Under the pieces are notes generated by a model. The model did no database searches and was not told where the DNA came from. It was given only the letters and a program-made list of their open reading frames with translations. The position numbers and the translations under genes were made by a program. From an uncultured Eubacteriales bacterium (lineage in GTDB: Bacteria; Bacillota; Clostridia; TANB77; UBA1234), in contig CASDSU010000028.1 in the NCBI GenBank assembly GCA_949283575.1, positions 316,849 through 380,848 on the forward strand: 64,000 nucleotides of DNA. The letters are read 5' to 3'. Below, piece after piece: positions 26,350 through 33,487 of the stretch. Numbering within the stretch: the first letter of the stretch is position 1; every line of letters begins with the position of its first letter.

Positions 26350-27732
26350 ATGAAATTAGAAGGAATAACAGTGGGAACATACACAAATCGTAAGCTTAAA
26401 ACAAATCTGAAATTTCCAATAAAAAAAGTCTGTAAGAAATGTAAATCTATTTTTGACTGCAACAATAAAAAAGATATTAAAAGTTTAATAAAATGTCCAA
26501 AGTGTAAAGCTGATTTATATTATCAAAATCCTAACGATTACTATACTTCCAAGGTTTCAAAAGCCATTCTAAATCTAGGCAAGGATCTAAATAACAAACC
26601 TGTAAAGAAAACTTTTACTGGTAAAACTGAAGAAGAAGCTTTAAGAAAACTTTATGCTTATAAAGATAATCTTGAAAAGACAGAAGGTCCTATTATTTTA
26701 AACAGAATTGCAAATTTTACTTTAAGTGATATTATTAGACATTTAAAAGATGAAGCTTTAAAAATGGGCAAAATAAGCAAGAATACATACAAAACAAATA
26801 TAGCCTCACCTAAGAGATTGCAGAATCATAAACTAGCTTTTAAACCTGTAAATAAAGTTTCAAGAATGGATATTTTAAGCTATTTTGAATCTATCAGAGA
26901 TTACTCTGATAGCACGATTAAAAAACAATTTGAAATTGTTGCTCAAGCATTTACATATGCTTATTATCAAAAATTGATTAACCAAAACTTCTTTGAGGGA
27001 TACAACAAAATTGGAATGCCAAGTAGCAATATAGTTACAGAGCCTATAACAGCTCTTACTATCGAAGAAGAAAAGACTTTAATTGAATACTTGGTAAAGA
27101 CTCCATACTCAATGTGCAAGCACAAATTCTTACTTCTACTTTTAATTAGCACAGGCTTGAGAATTGGAGAGGCTTTAGCAATATCAACTGATGATGTTGA
27201 TATAAAAAATGGGAAACTATCTATAAAAAGAACGTTGACCAAAGACGTTGACAACACAACTATTATCGGAACTACTGCAAAAACATATTCAGGCAAAAGA
27301 ACATTAAACTTAAATACTATGAGCCGAAAAGCATTAAATGGAGCTTTGCAACATATCATCAAGAATAAAAGCAATTTAATCTTCTGCAAAGATGATAAAA
27401 CTTTATACGAAGAAGGCTCAATCAATTCAGCACTTAAAAGAATATGTGTTAAATGCAATATTAGAGTTAAAAATTATCTAAATAAAAGTGGTAATGAAAC
27501 TGTTACAAGCGAAGTTCATACTCATATTTTGAGGCATACGTTTGCAACAAGATGTGTTGAAGCAAAAATTGCTCCTGCAGTTTTACAAAAACTTATGGGA
27601 CATACAGACATTGCTACAACAATGAAATACTATGTTAATGTAGATGACCATTTTGAAATATCTGAATACAAAAATGTTGAAAGTTATTTGGAAAAGAACG
27701 ATTTGTTCCTACTAATAAACGAAATTTCATAA
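26350..27732 (+). CDS. int: Tyrosine recombinase (integrase) with N-terminal zinc ribbon
   Basis: This 460-residue integrase joins and excises the element at tRNA-Pro. Catalytic residues are visible: Arg in TGLRIGEAL, HTHILRHTFATR (about 390-401), His in GHTDIATT and Tyr in MKYYVNV (about 427-428). The N-terminal 60 residues hold two CxxC pairs (CKKCKSIF, CPKCKAD), an unusual zinc-ribbon ahead of the arm-binding domain. The ATG has AAGGAGG upstream. It is adjacent to the right attachment site. Confidence 0.92.
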   Translation: MKLEGITVGTYTNRKLKTNLKFPIKKVCKKCKSIFDCNNKKDIKSLIKCPKCKADLYYQNPNDYYTSKVSKAILNLGKDLNNKPVKKTFTGKTEEEALRKLYAYKDNLEKTEGPIILNRIANFTLSDIIRHLKDEALKMGKISKNTYKTNIASPKRLQNHKLAFKPVNKVSRMDILSYFESIRDYSDSTIKKQFEIVAQAFTYAYYQKLINQNFFEGYNKIGMPSSNIVTEPITALTIEEEKTLIEYLVKTPYSMCKHKFLLLLLISTGLRIGEALAISTDDVDIKNGKLSIKRTLTKDVDNTTIIGTTAKTYSGKRTLNLNTMSRKALNGALQHIIKNKSNLIFCKDDKTLYEEGSINSALKRICVKCNIRVKNYLNKSGNETVTSEVHTHILRHTFATRCVEAKIAPAVLQKLMGHTDIATTMKYYVNVDDHFEISEYKNVESYLEKNDLFLLINEIS

Positions 27733-27799
27733 AACCTTTAAATAGCAAAGAATAATCGTGAAAACTATTTAGAATTTTAAAGCAATATTAATAGTAAAA

Positions 27800-27820
27800 T
27801 TTCACGAATCGATTTCACGA
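27800..27820 (+). repeat. TTTCACGA direct repeats (right end)
   Basis: Two copies at 27800-27808 and 27813-27820 match the left-end pair at 17386-17407 over about 21 bases with few changes. They are likely integrase arm sites. Confidence 0.6.
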
Positions 27821-27883
27821 TTTTAATTATAAAAACTTAAAGTAGCTTAAATACTAGTGATTATAGCTATTCATGCAGGGGTG

Positions 27884-27897
27884 TCACCTCGACCATT
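27884..27897 (+). repeat. Right attachment site core
   Basis: TCACCTCGACCATT differs from the tRNA-Pro end by one base. The next bases lead into a strong terminator. Confidence 0.6.
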
Positions 27898-27900
27898 ACG

Positions 27901-27932
27901 AAGAAGAATTCACAAAGAATTCTTCTTTTTTT
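27901..27932 (+). terminator. Rho-independent terminator (probable original tRNA-Pro terminator)
   Basis: AAGAAGAATTC pairs with GAATTCTTCTT and is followed by T residues. It lies directly after the right attachment core. Confidence 0.8.
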
Positions 27933-27957
27933 ATAATTTTTAATAATTACAAAAAAA

Positions 27958-27987
27958 TTCTCACAGTGTTACTGTGAGAAGCTTTTT
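27958..27987. terminator. Bidirectional terminator
   Basis: TTCTCACAGT pairs with ACTGTGAGAA. A run of A precedes it and a run of T follows it, so it can end transcripts from the minus-strand gene at 28 kb. Confidence 0.75.
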
Positions 27988-27994
27988 ATGGCTA

Positions 27995-28339
27995 TCAACT
28001 AGCCACATAAAAAAGTCGCCCTCCATTCTGAACACAAGGAATCTTATATTCAATTTTCTTCTCTACGTATTCAAAGTTTTCTTGTTGTACAAACCTGCTA
28101 CCAAAAATCGTCTCACCACACAGTTGTGTTACATCAGCATACCTACTACCTTTCCTATCATCAGAATAACTTAACATTGCTTCTCGGATAATCTGTTTTG
28201 ATGTAATGGAAAGAAAATCCCGCTTTGCCACATAGGCTTTGATACCATCGGAAGTTGTAATCATTGAACAGTACGACAGGATATCTTTACATCTTTCTCT
28301 TTTTGCCTCTTCTTCAGTCATACAAAGTACACTTTCCAT
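27995..28339 (-). CDS. Hypothetical protein (foreign-composition unit)
   Basis: This 114-residue protein of unknown family has a basic N-terminal half (EEEAKRERCKDILSYCSM, KQIIREAMLSYSDDRKGSRY) and ends GGRLFYVAS. No motif is recognised. The start is uncertain: a stop lies directly upstream of the first ATG, and a second ATG lies at 28321. It has its own strong promoter (28438-28466) and the terminator at 27958. Base composition is GC-richer than nearby integrase and protease genes. Confidence 0.55.
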   Translation of the reverse strand: MESVLCMTEEEAKRERCKDILSYCSMITTSDGIKAYVAKRDFLSITSKQIIREAMLSYSDDRKGSRYADVTQLCGETIFGSRFVQQENFEYVEKKIEYKIPCVQNGGRLFYVAS

Positions 28340-28371
28340 TTTCTTCTATCAGATGTGTGCGTAAGAATGTT

Positions 28372-28437
28372 TGGCAAGTTCAAGAAGTTCTTCAGCTGTA
28401 AAAGGTCTTACCTCAAAAAAGATAGAGTCAACGACAT
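28372..28437 (-). pseudogene. Possible short upstream reading frame, broken
   Basis: On the minus strand a frame reads FEVRPFTAEELLELAKHSYA and then TGA, just before the 28339 start. No start codon is in frame, but ATG TCG TTG precedes it in another frame. One more T in the T6 run would join them. It may be a decayed gene start or a leader frame. Confidence 0.3.
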
Positions 28438-28466
28438 ATTATACCATATTATTCCATTTAAGCCAA
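28438..28466 (-). promoter_or_regulatory. Promoter
   Basis: On the minus strand TTGGCT (28466-28461), 17 bases, TATAAT (28443-28438). It serves the 27995-28339 unit. Confidence 0.7.
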
Positions 28467-28583
28467 TAATTATGTAAATACGATGGATTCATCATTAATA
28501 ATCAATATCAATAAAACTCCTACCTATTACTATAATAATGGCAACTATCCGTGTTAGAACAAATATCTTTTCATATTTTTAAT

Positions 28584-28612
28584 TTGACTTCATTTTTTAT
28601 GAATTATATAAT
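28584..28612 (+). promoter_or_regulatory. Promoter
   Basis: TTGACT, a 17-base spacer, TATAAT. It serves the gene at 28675. Together with the minus-strand promoter above it accounts for most of the 28340-28674 gap. Confidence 0.75.
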
Positions 28613-28674
28613 CTTTTTGTAATTATTTACATTTGTTGCTACTTTCCTCTCAACAATTAATAGGAGGTTTTCTC

Positions 28675-29052
28675 ATGAAGTACGACTTCAGAAGTGTTAC
28701 CACTTTGGTTGAGGTAAGAACTGCATTGCGCGAGCTTTTGCAGAGCATTTCCATGACTCACAAAGCAATCGTATGCGAAACCGAACTCAAGGAAATCACT
28801 ACTCCGCTCAGGAACTTCAAAAATCTTGCTGAGGAATATGCTAAGACTACGAACTACGAACTCCTTCGGGAATACACTTCCAATTCTCCAGCGCTCAATT
28901 TCTTCCGTCATTTCGATAAGGAATTTTTCCAATCTCTTGAGCGTGAGTCTTACACAATCCATGAAGTCCTGGCTATCATGAAAATCATTAGCGTTGCCAG
29001 TGATGAAATCGAACAGGAAATCACGAACATCAACGAGATATATTTCTCTTAA
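28675..29052 (+). CDS. Hypothetical helical protein (foreign-composition unit)
   Basis: This 125-residue, soluble, predominantly helical protein contains SVTTLVEVRTALRELLQSIS and FRHFDKEFFQSLERESYTIH. No family is recognised. The ATG at 28675 follows TAGGAGG. It is a single gene with its own promoter (28584-28612) and a weak GAGC/GCTC hairpin after its end (about 29062-29085). Codon use is more balanced than in the AT-rich chromosome. Confidence 0.65.
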   Translation: MKYDFRSVTTLVEVRTALRELLQSISMTHKAIVCETELKEITTPLRNFKNLAEEYAKTTNYELLREYTSNSPALNFFRHFDKEFFQSLERESYTIHEVLAIMKIISVASDEIEQEITNINEIYFS

Positions 29053-29116
29053 TCAAAAACAAGAGCGCCGGCATCAGCCAGTGCTCTATTTTATTTTTCA
29101 TATTATCGTTACAACG

Positions 29117-29692
29117 TTAATCCCAATATGCAAGAGGATTCCTCCAGTCAGGGAAGTTCTCATTCATATATTTCCATGCTTTTTCTCCCAATTCTTCTTC
29201 CTTCTCCCATTCCTCCTCGCCATATGCGCCAATCTCACGCAAACAGCACTCTCCAGGCGGGAATGCCCTATCAGCAATATACATAACCTGTAAACTTGCT
29301 TCGTCATAGTATTCGCATTTCTTCTCATCAATAGGCTTATCCGCGACAATATATCTACAAAGAAGTTCTGAGTAACCATATATACCCCCAAAAGGACTTA
29401 CACCATATAGGTAAAACACGCGCCTCCTATCCTTTTCATCGTAGATTGAATGATAATGTGTATATTTCCTACCAACGTAATTCGAAGCGCTCCAACCCTC
29501 AGGAAGTTTTACTTCAAATGCATTCGAATCATCACATTCGCTGAACTCAAACCCTAACGCCTCAAAAGCTTCCTTGCTAGGATTCATTATCTTTGCAAAT
29601 TTGATAACCCGACTCTCTCTAACATCATCTCCTCTGCCAATTGCAAATCGCAAAGCCGCAATTGTATTTTTCACAAAATCGCTAAAACCCAT
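29117..29692 (-). CDS. Hypothetical protein (foreign-composition unit)
   Basis: This 191-residue protein has no recognised domain. Visible features are FVKNTIAALRFAIGRGDD at the N-terminus, an aromatic-rich middle (YVGRKYTHYHSIYDEKDRRR), paired cysteines (PPGECCLREIG) and a Glu-rich C-terminus ending NPLAYWD. AAGGAGG precedes the ATG by 8 bases. The promoter is at 29749-29776. It is convergent with the 28675 gene and has a similar GC-richer composition. Confidence 0.65.
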   Translation of the reverse strand: MGFSDFVKNTIAALRFAIGRGDDVRESRVIKFAKIMNPSKEAFEALGFEFSECDDSNAFEVKLPEGWSASNYVGRKYTHYHSIYDEKDRRRVFYLYGVSPFGGIYGYSELLCRYIVADKPIDEKKCEYYDEASLQVMYIADRAFPPGECCLREIGAYGEEEWEKEEELGEKAWKYMNENFPDWRNPLAYWD

Positions 29693-29748
29693 TTACACTC
29701 CTCCTTAATTAAGTTCATGTCGTTTCACATCATTCAAAATACAAATGC

Positions 29749-29776
29749 ATTATATCAGCAAAAATGAATATGTCAA
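29749..29776 (-). promoter_or_regulatory. Promoter
   Basis: On the minus strand TTGACA (29776-29771), 16 bases, TATAAT (29754-29749). The -35 box overlaps the stop of the upstream protease gene. Confidence 0.75.
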
Positions 29777-31077
29777 TTTACTTTTCCATAATAATCTTGA
29801 CTTAATCCAAGATACTCAAGCAATTCCACCTCTTGCGCATACGTAATCTTATTATTCTTAGCAAGAAATTTTACTATATCTTTATCATAAGCATCATTTC
29901 TCGGATCTAATAATTTTAAAATCATTATTTTTGAATCATAATAAAGCGATGTGTTATTATTCAAATATTCTATAATCTCTTTTGTCGATGTATATTCTTT
30001 GGCTACTTCCACGAATATTGCAAGCTCATATGCTTGCATTAAATCAAATTCCAAAATAAATTGGCCAATAGTCCATGAAGGAATATTCGGAGAAATATCA
30101 CATGAGTAAGAATCAAAGTTTAACAAATCTTCATACACATATATAATGTTATACTTTTCATCTTCAGACATAAAAGAATACGTTCTTTTTACATTATCTG
30201 TAGCATATTTTTCTATTGCCTTATCAAAAAGCTCTAATTTGTTTGTAAGATAATAAAAATCAGAAATACTTTCTGTTTTCAAATATTCGTTTTCATTACA
30301 ATATTTTAATAATTCATCCGGTTCATCGTATGCATCTTCTGAATAAGTAGTATATGTTCCATTTTTAAATAATGCTGCTATGGTCTTTGCATTTGTAGGA
30401 TTAGGAACATATTCCTCTTCCTCAAGAGAAACAACTTTATATTCATCATTTTTATATTTTTTATACAAATGACTAACCATATTTGAAGTTATCGCATAAT
30501 TGATATTCTGTGACATTACACTGTCATAACTTGCAAATGTAACACCAACAACTTCTCCTTTTTCATTTATCAAAGGTCCACCGCTGCTTCCTGGAGAAAT
30601 TGGCGCTGTTATTCTTATAGCATATGAATTATCTGCATTACTTATAATTCCCTTTGAAACTGTATTTAATTGTCCCATTGGACTTCCAATTGTAGTTATC
30701 TCATCTCCAGCTTCAAGCCAAAATGAATTTGCAATTTTTAGCGGTTCCAAATTAAAATTTCCTTTCAATATAGCCAAATCATCCATTGAATTAAAAATTA
30801 AAATATCATCTACTACAATTTCTTTCATATCATCAGTAATAATATTTATTTTATATCCGCCTTCAATTACATGAAAATTTGTAAAAATATAATCTGAATC
30901 ATATGCACAAAAACCGCTTCCTGTAGATATTAAATTATCATCTTTATCAAAAACTCTTACCATTACAACTGAATTTTTTATTTTTTCTATATCTGCAGTT
31001 TTAAAAAAATTAATTATTAAAAAAGCAGCAATTATCAATAATATCATTCTAAAACATATATTTCTATTAATTACCAT
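29773..31077 (-). CDS. Membrane-anchored trypsin-like serine protease (HtrA/DegP-like)
   Basis: This 434-residue protein has a single N-terminal membrane anchor (MILLIIAAFLIINFF) and a trypsin-fold domain. His 69 is in TNFHVIEGG, Asp about 99-100 in SMDDLAIL, and Ser 165 in SPGSSGGPLI. No PDZ domain is evident. The C-terminal 220 residues form a helical domain without a family I know. The start at 31077 is chosen because GAGG lies 11 bases upstream. It faces outside the cell and may process or control surface proteins. Its AT-rich composition is like the host's. Confidence 0.82.
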   Translation of the reverse strand: MVINRNICFRMILLIIAAFLIINFFKTADIEKIKNSVVMVRVFDKDDNLISTGSGFCAYDSDYIFTNFHVIEGGYKINIITDDMKEIVVDDILIFNSMDDLAILKGNFNLEPLKIANSFWLEAGDEITTIGSPMGQLNTVSKGIISNADNSYAIRITAPISPGSSGGPLINEKGEVVGVTFASYDSVMSQNINYAITSNMVSHLYKKYKNDEYKVVSLEEEEYVPNPTNAKTIAALFKNGTYTTYSEDAYDEPDELLKYCNENEYLKTESISDFYYLTNKLELFDKAIEKYATDNVKRTYSFMSEDEKYNIIYVYEDLLNFDSYSCDISPNIPSWTIGQFILEFDLMQAYELAIFVEVAKEYTSTKEIIEYLNNNTSLYYDSKIMILKLLDPRNDAYDKDIVKFLAKNNKITYAQEVELLEYLGLSQDYYGKVN

Positions 31078-31434
31078 TACACAAAACCTCAATACTTCAA
31101 AACTTTCAAAAAATAAGAAATTAAATAATTCTTAGCAATTATTCAATCTTTTTTCTTTTGTGTAGGCAAATCAATCTTACAGGTGCAATTTACATAAGCA
31201 TTTTACTTTGCATACTCTCATTTGTCAACTTAATTAATAAATGTTTTACATAATTGCAATTTTGTGATATAATTTATGTTGTAGTTTGACGCCCTTTTAT
31301 AGTAAATCTTACGCTCTGAAGGATTTACAAGTCAAGCTGCAGTAGGATTAAACTCCTATTGACAGAGGTTAAGTGGTTTTTTTCCGCTTAGCAACCAAAT
31401 TACTAATTCGAGCAACAAAAAACAGGAGGTACTG
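31078..31434 (+). promoter_or_regulatory. Promoter and three-hairpin leader of the 31435 gene
   Basis: The promoter is TTTACA (31245-31250), 17 bases, TATAAT (31268-31273). The leader of about 155 bases shows three pairings: GTAAATC/GATTTAC (about 31302-31331), TAGGA/TCCTA (about 31343-31359) and GGTTAAGTGG/CCGCTTAGCAACC (about 31367-31396). ACAGGAGG then precedes the start. The rest, 31078-31244, shows nothing further. Confidence 0.55.
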
Positions 31435-31671
31435 ATGCAAAACATGCAAAATGAAGTAGTAACGACCCCCGATGAATGCACCTCTGCAAACATCACTCTC
31501 AAGAATGTTGTCAAGGTGGCTCGGAAAATCCTGTCTGATGAAGATAACTTCAAGTTTCACCAGATGCTCACTGTCTGGGGCGACCGTGAAATGCTTACTA
31601 AAGCCATATCTTTTGTGAGCAAACGGCATCCTATGACAATGGCAGATTGGATTCGCGAAATTGCGAATTAA
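31435..31671 (+). CDS. Small hypothetical protein (foreign-composition unit)
   Basis: This 78-residue protein of unknown family contains ITLKNVVKVARKILSDEDNF and HPMTMADWIREIAN and is probably a small helical bundle. It has a strong ribosome binding site, a long structured leader and a dedicated terminator at 31681-31721. The GC-richer codon use sets it apart from both neighbours. Confidence 0.65.
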   Translation: MQNMQNEVVTTPDECTSANITLKNVVKVARKILSDEDNFKFHQMLTVWGDREMLTKAISFVSKRHPMTMADWIREIAN

Positions 31672-31680
31672 TCTATCTGC

Positions 31681-31721
31681 AAAGACCACAACTAAGAGAA
31701 ATCTTAGCTGTGGTCTTTTTA
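31681..31721 (+). terminator. Rho-independent terminator
   Basis: AAAGACCACA-CTAAG pairs with CTTAG-TGTGGTCTTT and is followed by T residues. Confidence 0.85.
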
Positions 31722-31787
31722 TATTTTCTTGCAAATACTCTTGTTTATTTATAAAATATTATTATATTAATTTCAGTGGAGGATATT

Positions 31788-32288
31788 ATGAAAATAACAT
31801 TTGATACAAAAGAAGAAATTGAAAAGCAAAAGGCTCATATAAAGAAAACTTATTCAATGAAAGCAAATACATTTCTAAAATTTTCGCTAGCTGTTCTCAT
31901 TTTTGATTTAATTACTTATTTAGTCTTCTTTATGTTGGGTGAATTTGATTTTGGTGTAATTTTTGAATTTATTGCCTTTATTTCAACAATATTAGCAATA
32001 ATTGCCAGTGACAAAGAAGACATAAAAAAAACAAAAAAACATATAATTATTTCAAGTTTATCAATAGGATGGCTTTTGCTTTATGATATAATTTGTGATT
32101 TACCATATTTTGTGAATCTCTTACTTGTATTCACAGGATATTATTATCCTTCATTTTATGATATATTAGGAATAAGTTTAATTTTAATAGTTGTTTTCAA
32201 TGTATTGGCTTACAAAGCAATAACTAGAGCTTCTGGAACAGTGGAATCACAAGAAGAAATAAAAGATTGGTTTTATGACGTTAAATAA
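31788..32288 (+). CDS. Integral membrane protein, unknown function
   Basis: This 166-residue AT-rich, host-like protein has a charged N-terminal 20 residues and four predicted membrane helices (starting near residues 24, 46, 80 and 120), then a charged tail ending EEIKDWFYDVK. No family is recognised. The ATG at 31788 follows TGGAGG; a GTG at 31776 is less likely. Confidence 0.65.
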   Translation: MKITFDTKEEIEKQKAHIKKTYSMKANTFLKFSLAVLIFDLITYLVFFMLGEFDFGVIFEFIAFISTILAIIASDKEDIKKTKKHIIISSLSIGWLLLYDIICDLPYFVNLLLVFTGYYYPSFYDILGISLILIVVFNVLAYKAITRASGTVESQEEIKDWFYDVK

Positions 32289-32294
32289 AAAATA

Positions 32295-32333
32295 GAAGGC
32301 ATCCCAAAAAAGGGATGCCTTCTTGTTTTTTTT
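32295..32333 (+). terminator. Rho-independent terminator
   Basis: GAAGGCATCCC pairs with GGGATGCCTTC around AAAAAA and is followed by a T-rich tail. Confidence 0.85.
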
Positions 32334-32357
32334 GTGAACAAGTTTTTTAGTATGTTA

Positions 32358-33320
32358 TCAACGATTTATTCTCTTCACAAAGAGCACTCGGCTCTCTTCA
32401 GAGAATCGCTCGGGCGAGCTGTTGGTATAGCCAGTTTCAAACATGATATCCTTGACTCTGCCAGTAAAGGTCCATCCATCCTGGATACTTTGCCAAACCT
32501 TTTGTGCATCATCAGAAATTGTAATTGCGTATTCCGGTTCATCTCAATTGAATTCGGTATACGCTGTATGAACGAATTCTTCAAGAGAAATATTTCTGAC
32601 CAAAAACGCATTAAGTTGTTCAGACCACAAAGCAAAGCAATCATCACCATTCGTAAAAATCTTTCCAAGCCCAGATTGGGAACCACCGAACATGAAAAAA
32701 TCATCGACTTTTTGATGCCAGACCACACCGATTTGAATGTTTCCCAAGAACGCAATCACGTTTTGGTAAGAATGACATGCTTCTCGAAGATCTTCTGCAC
32801 TTTCAATGCTCAAACGCGATTTCCAACGAGCATCGTCACAAGAACCGACTGTATACCAGAGCTTTTCTCGGCTTTTGTCCATCTTCGAGCAAAGCGGATG
32901 CGAATACCTGATGTATTTTGAGACTATTGCTTTGTTGTAGTATAACCAATTGTCGCTTTCTTCCTCACTGCCAACGTGAAATGTAATGTCCGGCAATGTA
33001 AGCCTCAAGAACTCCTCTAAAGAAATATCCTCGCTAACCATCTTATTGAAGCAACGCGGCTCAATGAGCAGGTATCTGTTCCCTGTTTTCTCGCTCGTAA
33101 ATCTCGAAAGTCCCTTTCCTCCAATACGAACTACCTCAAGTTCTTCGATACCTTCAATCACACCAAGTTCGATGAATCCCAAAAACACTCGGATGTATTG
33201 GCCTTCACGAATTCCGCTTTGAGCATTCAACAGTCCATGAAAACAGCTAACCGTCAGTTCTTTCTTACCGTCATTGGTAAAGAAGTGAAACCGTTTTTCG
33301 TAATTAGCGTTAGTCGTCAT
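32358..33320 (-). pseudogene. Hypothetical two-repeat protein interrupted by one in-frame TGA
   Basis: The frame from ATG 33320 encodes 258 residues to TGA at 32546-32544. It then stays open for another 61 codons (beginning DEPEYAITISDD, ending VLFVKRINR) to a second TGA at 32358. The protein contains an internal duplication: VFLGFIELGVIEG with DISLEEFLRL, and later AFLGNIQIGVVWH with NISLEEFVHT. No family is recognised. The 258-residue form may still be functional. It has AAGGAGG before the ATG, a promoter at 33400-33427 and GC-richer composition. A point mutation is the simplest explanation of the TGA. Confidence 0.6.
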
Positions 33321-33399
33321 GTGTTCTTACCTCCTTGTTCTAATTTGCAACATCCAAAATAACGAGTTGCTAAGTATGGTAAACCTCCTACAATTTGAA

Positions 33400-33427
33400 A
33401 TTATACCACAAATTGCGTGAATTTCAA
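33400..33427 (-). promoter_or_regulatory. Promoter
   Basis: On the minus strand TTGAAA (33427-33422), 16 bases, TATAAT (33405-33400). A second GGAGG without a following gene lies in the leader, near 33386. Confidence 0.7.
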
Positions 33428-33450
33428 CGAATAATTACCGTGTTAACGCA

Positions 33451-33483
33451 AAGGACGAAGATTTTCAAAAAATCCTCGCCCTT
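33451..33483 (-). terminator. Terminator of the 33488 gene
   Basis: Read on the minus strand, AAGGGCGAGGATTTT pairs with AAAATCTTCGTCCTT. The T tail is poor, so it may be a weak terminator. Confidence 0.5.
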
Positions 33484-33487
33484 ATAT

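Larger units (their letters stand above)
17228..27897. mobile_element. Integrated element in tRNA-Pro (about 10.7 kb)
   Basis: The left boundary is the tRNA 3' end (17228-17241). The right boundary is a near-copy (27884-27897) next to a tyrosine integrase and excisionase. Inside are a RepA_N-type gene, TnpV, small hypotheticals, an AAA+ ATPase and subtilase pair, a C5 methyltransferase with a probable restriction enzyme, and a zinc-ribbon gene. No relaxase or conjugation genes are seen, so it is probably mobilised by others or only excises and integrates. A strong terminator that would suit the tRNA now lies just beyond the right boundary. Confidence 0.7.

Noticed and set aside
32544-32546. 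TGA read as an amino acid (alternative genetic code donor)
   Set aside because: Only one internal TGA occurs in this gene and none in the other foreign-composition genes, so a nonsense mutation is simpler.
32334-32921. Plus-strand frame of 195 codons
   Set aside because: It lies opposite the minus-strand gene at 32358-33320, which has promoter, ribosome site and internal protein repeats; it also begins inside the terminator tail.
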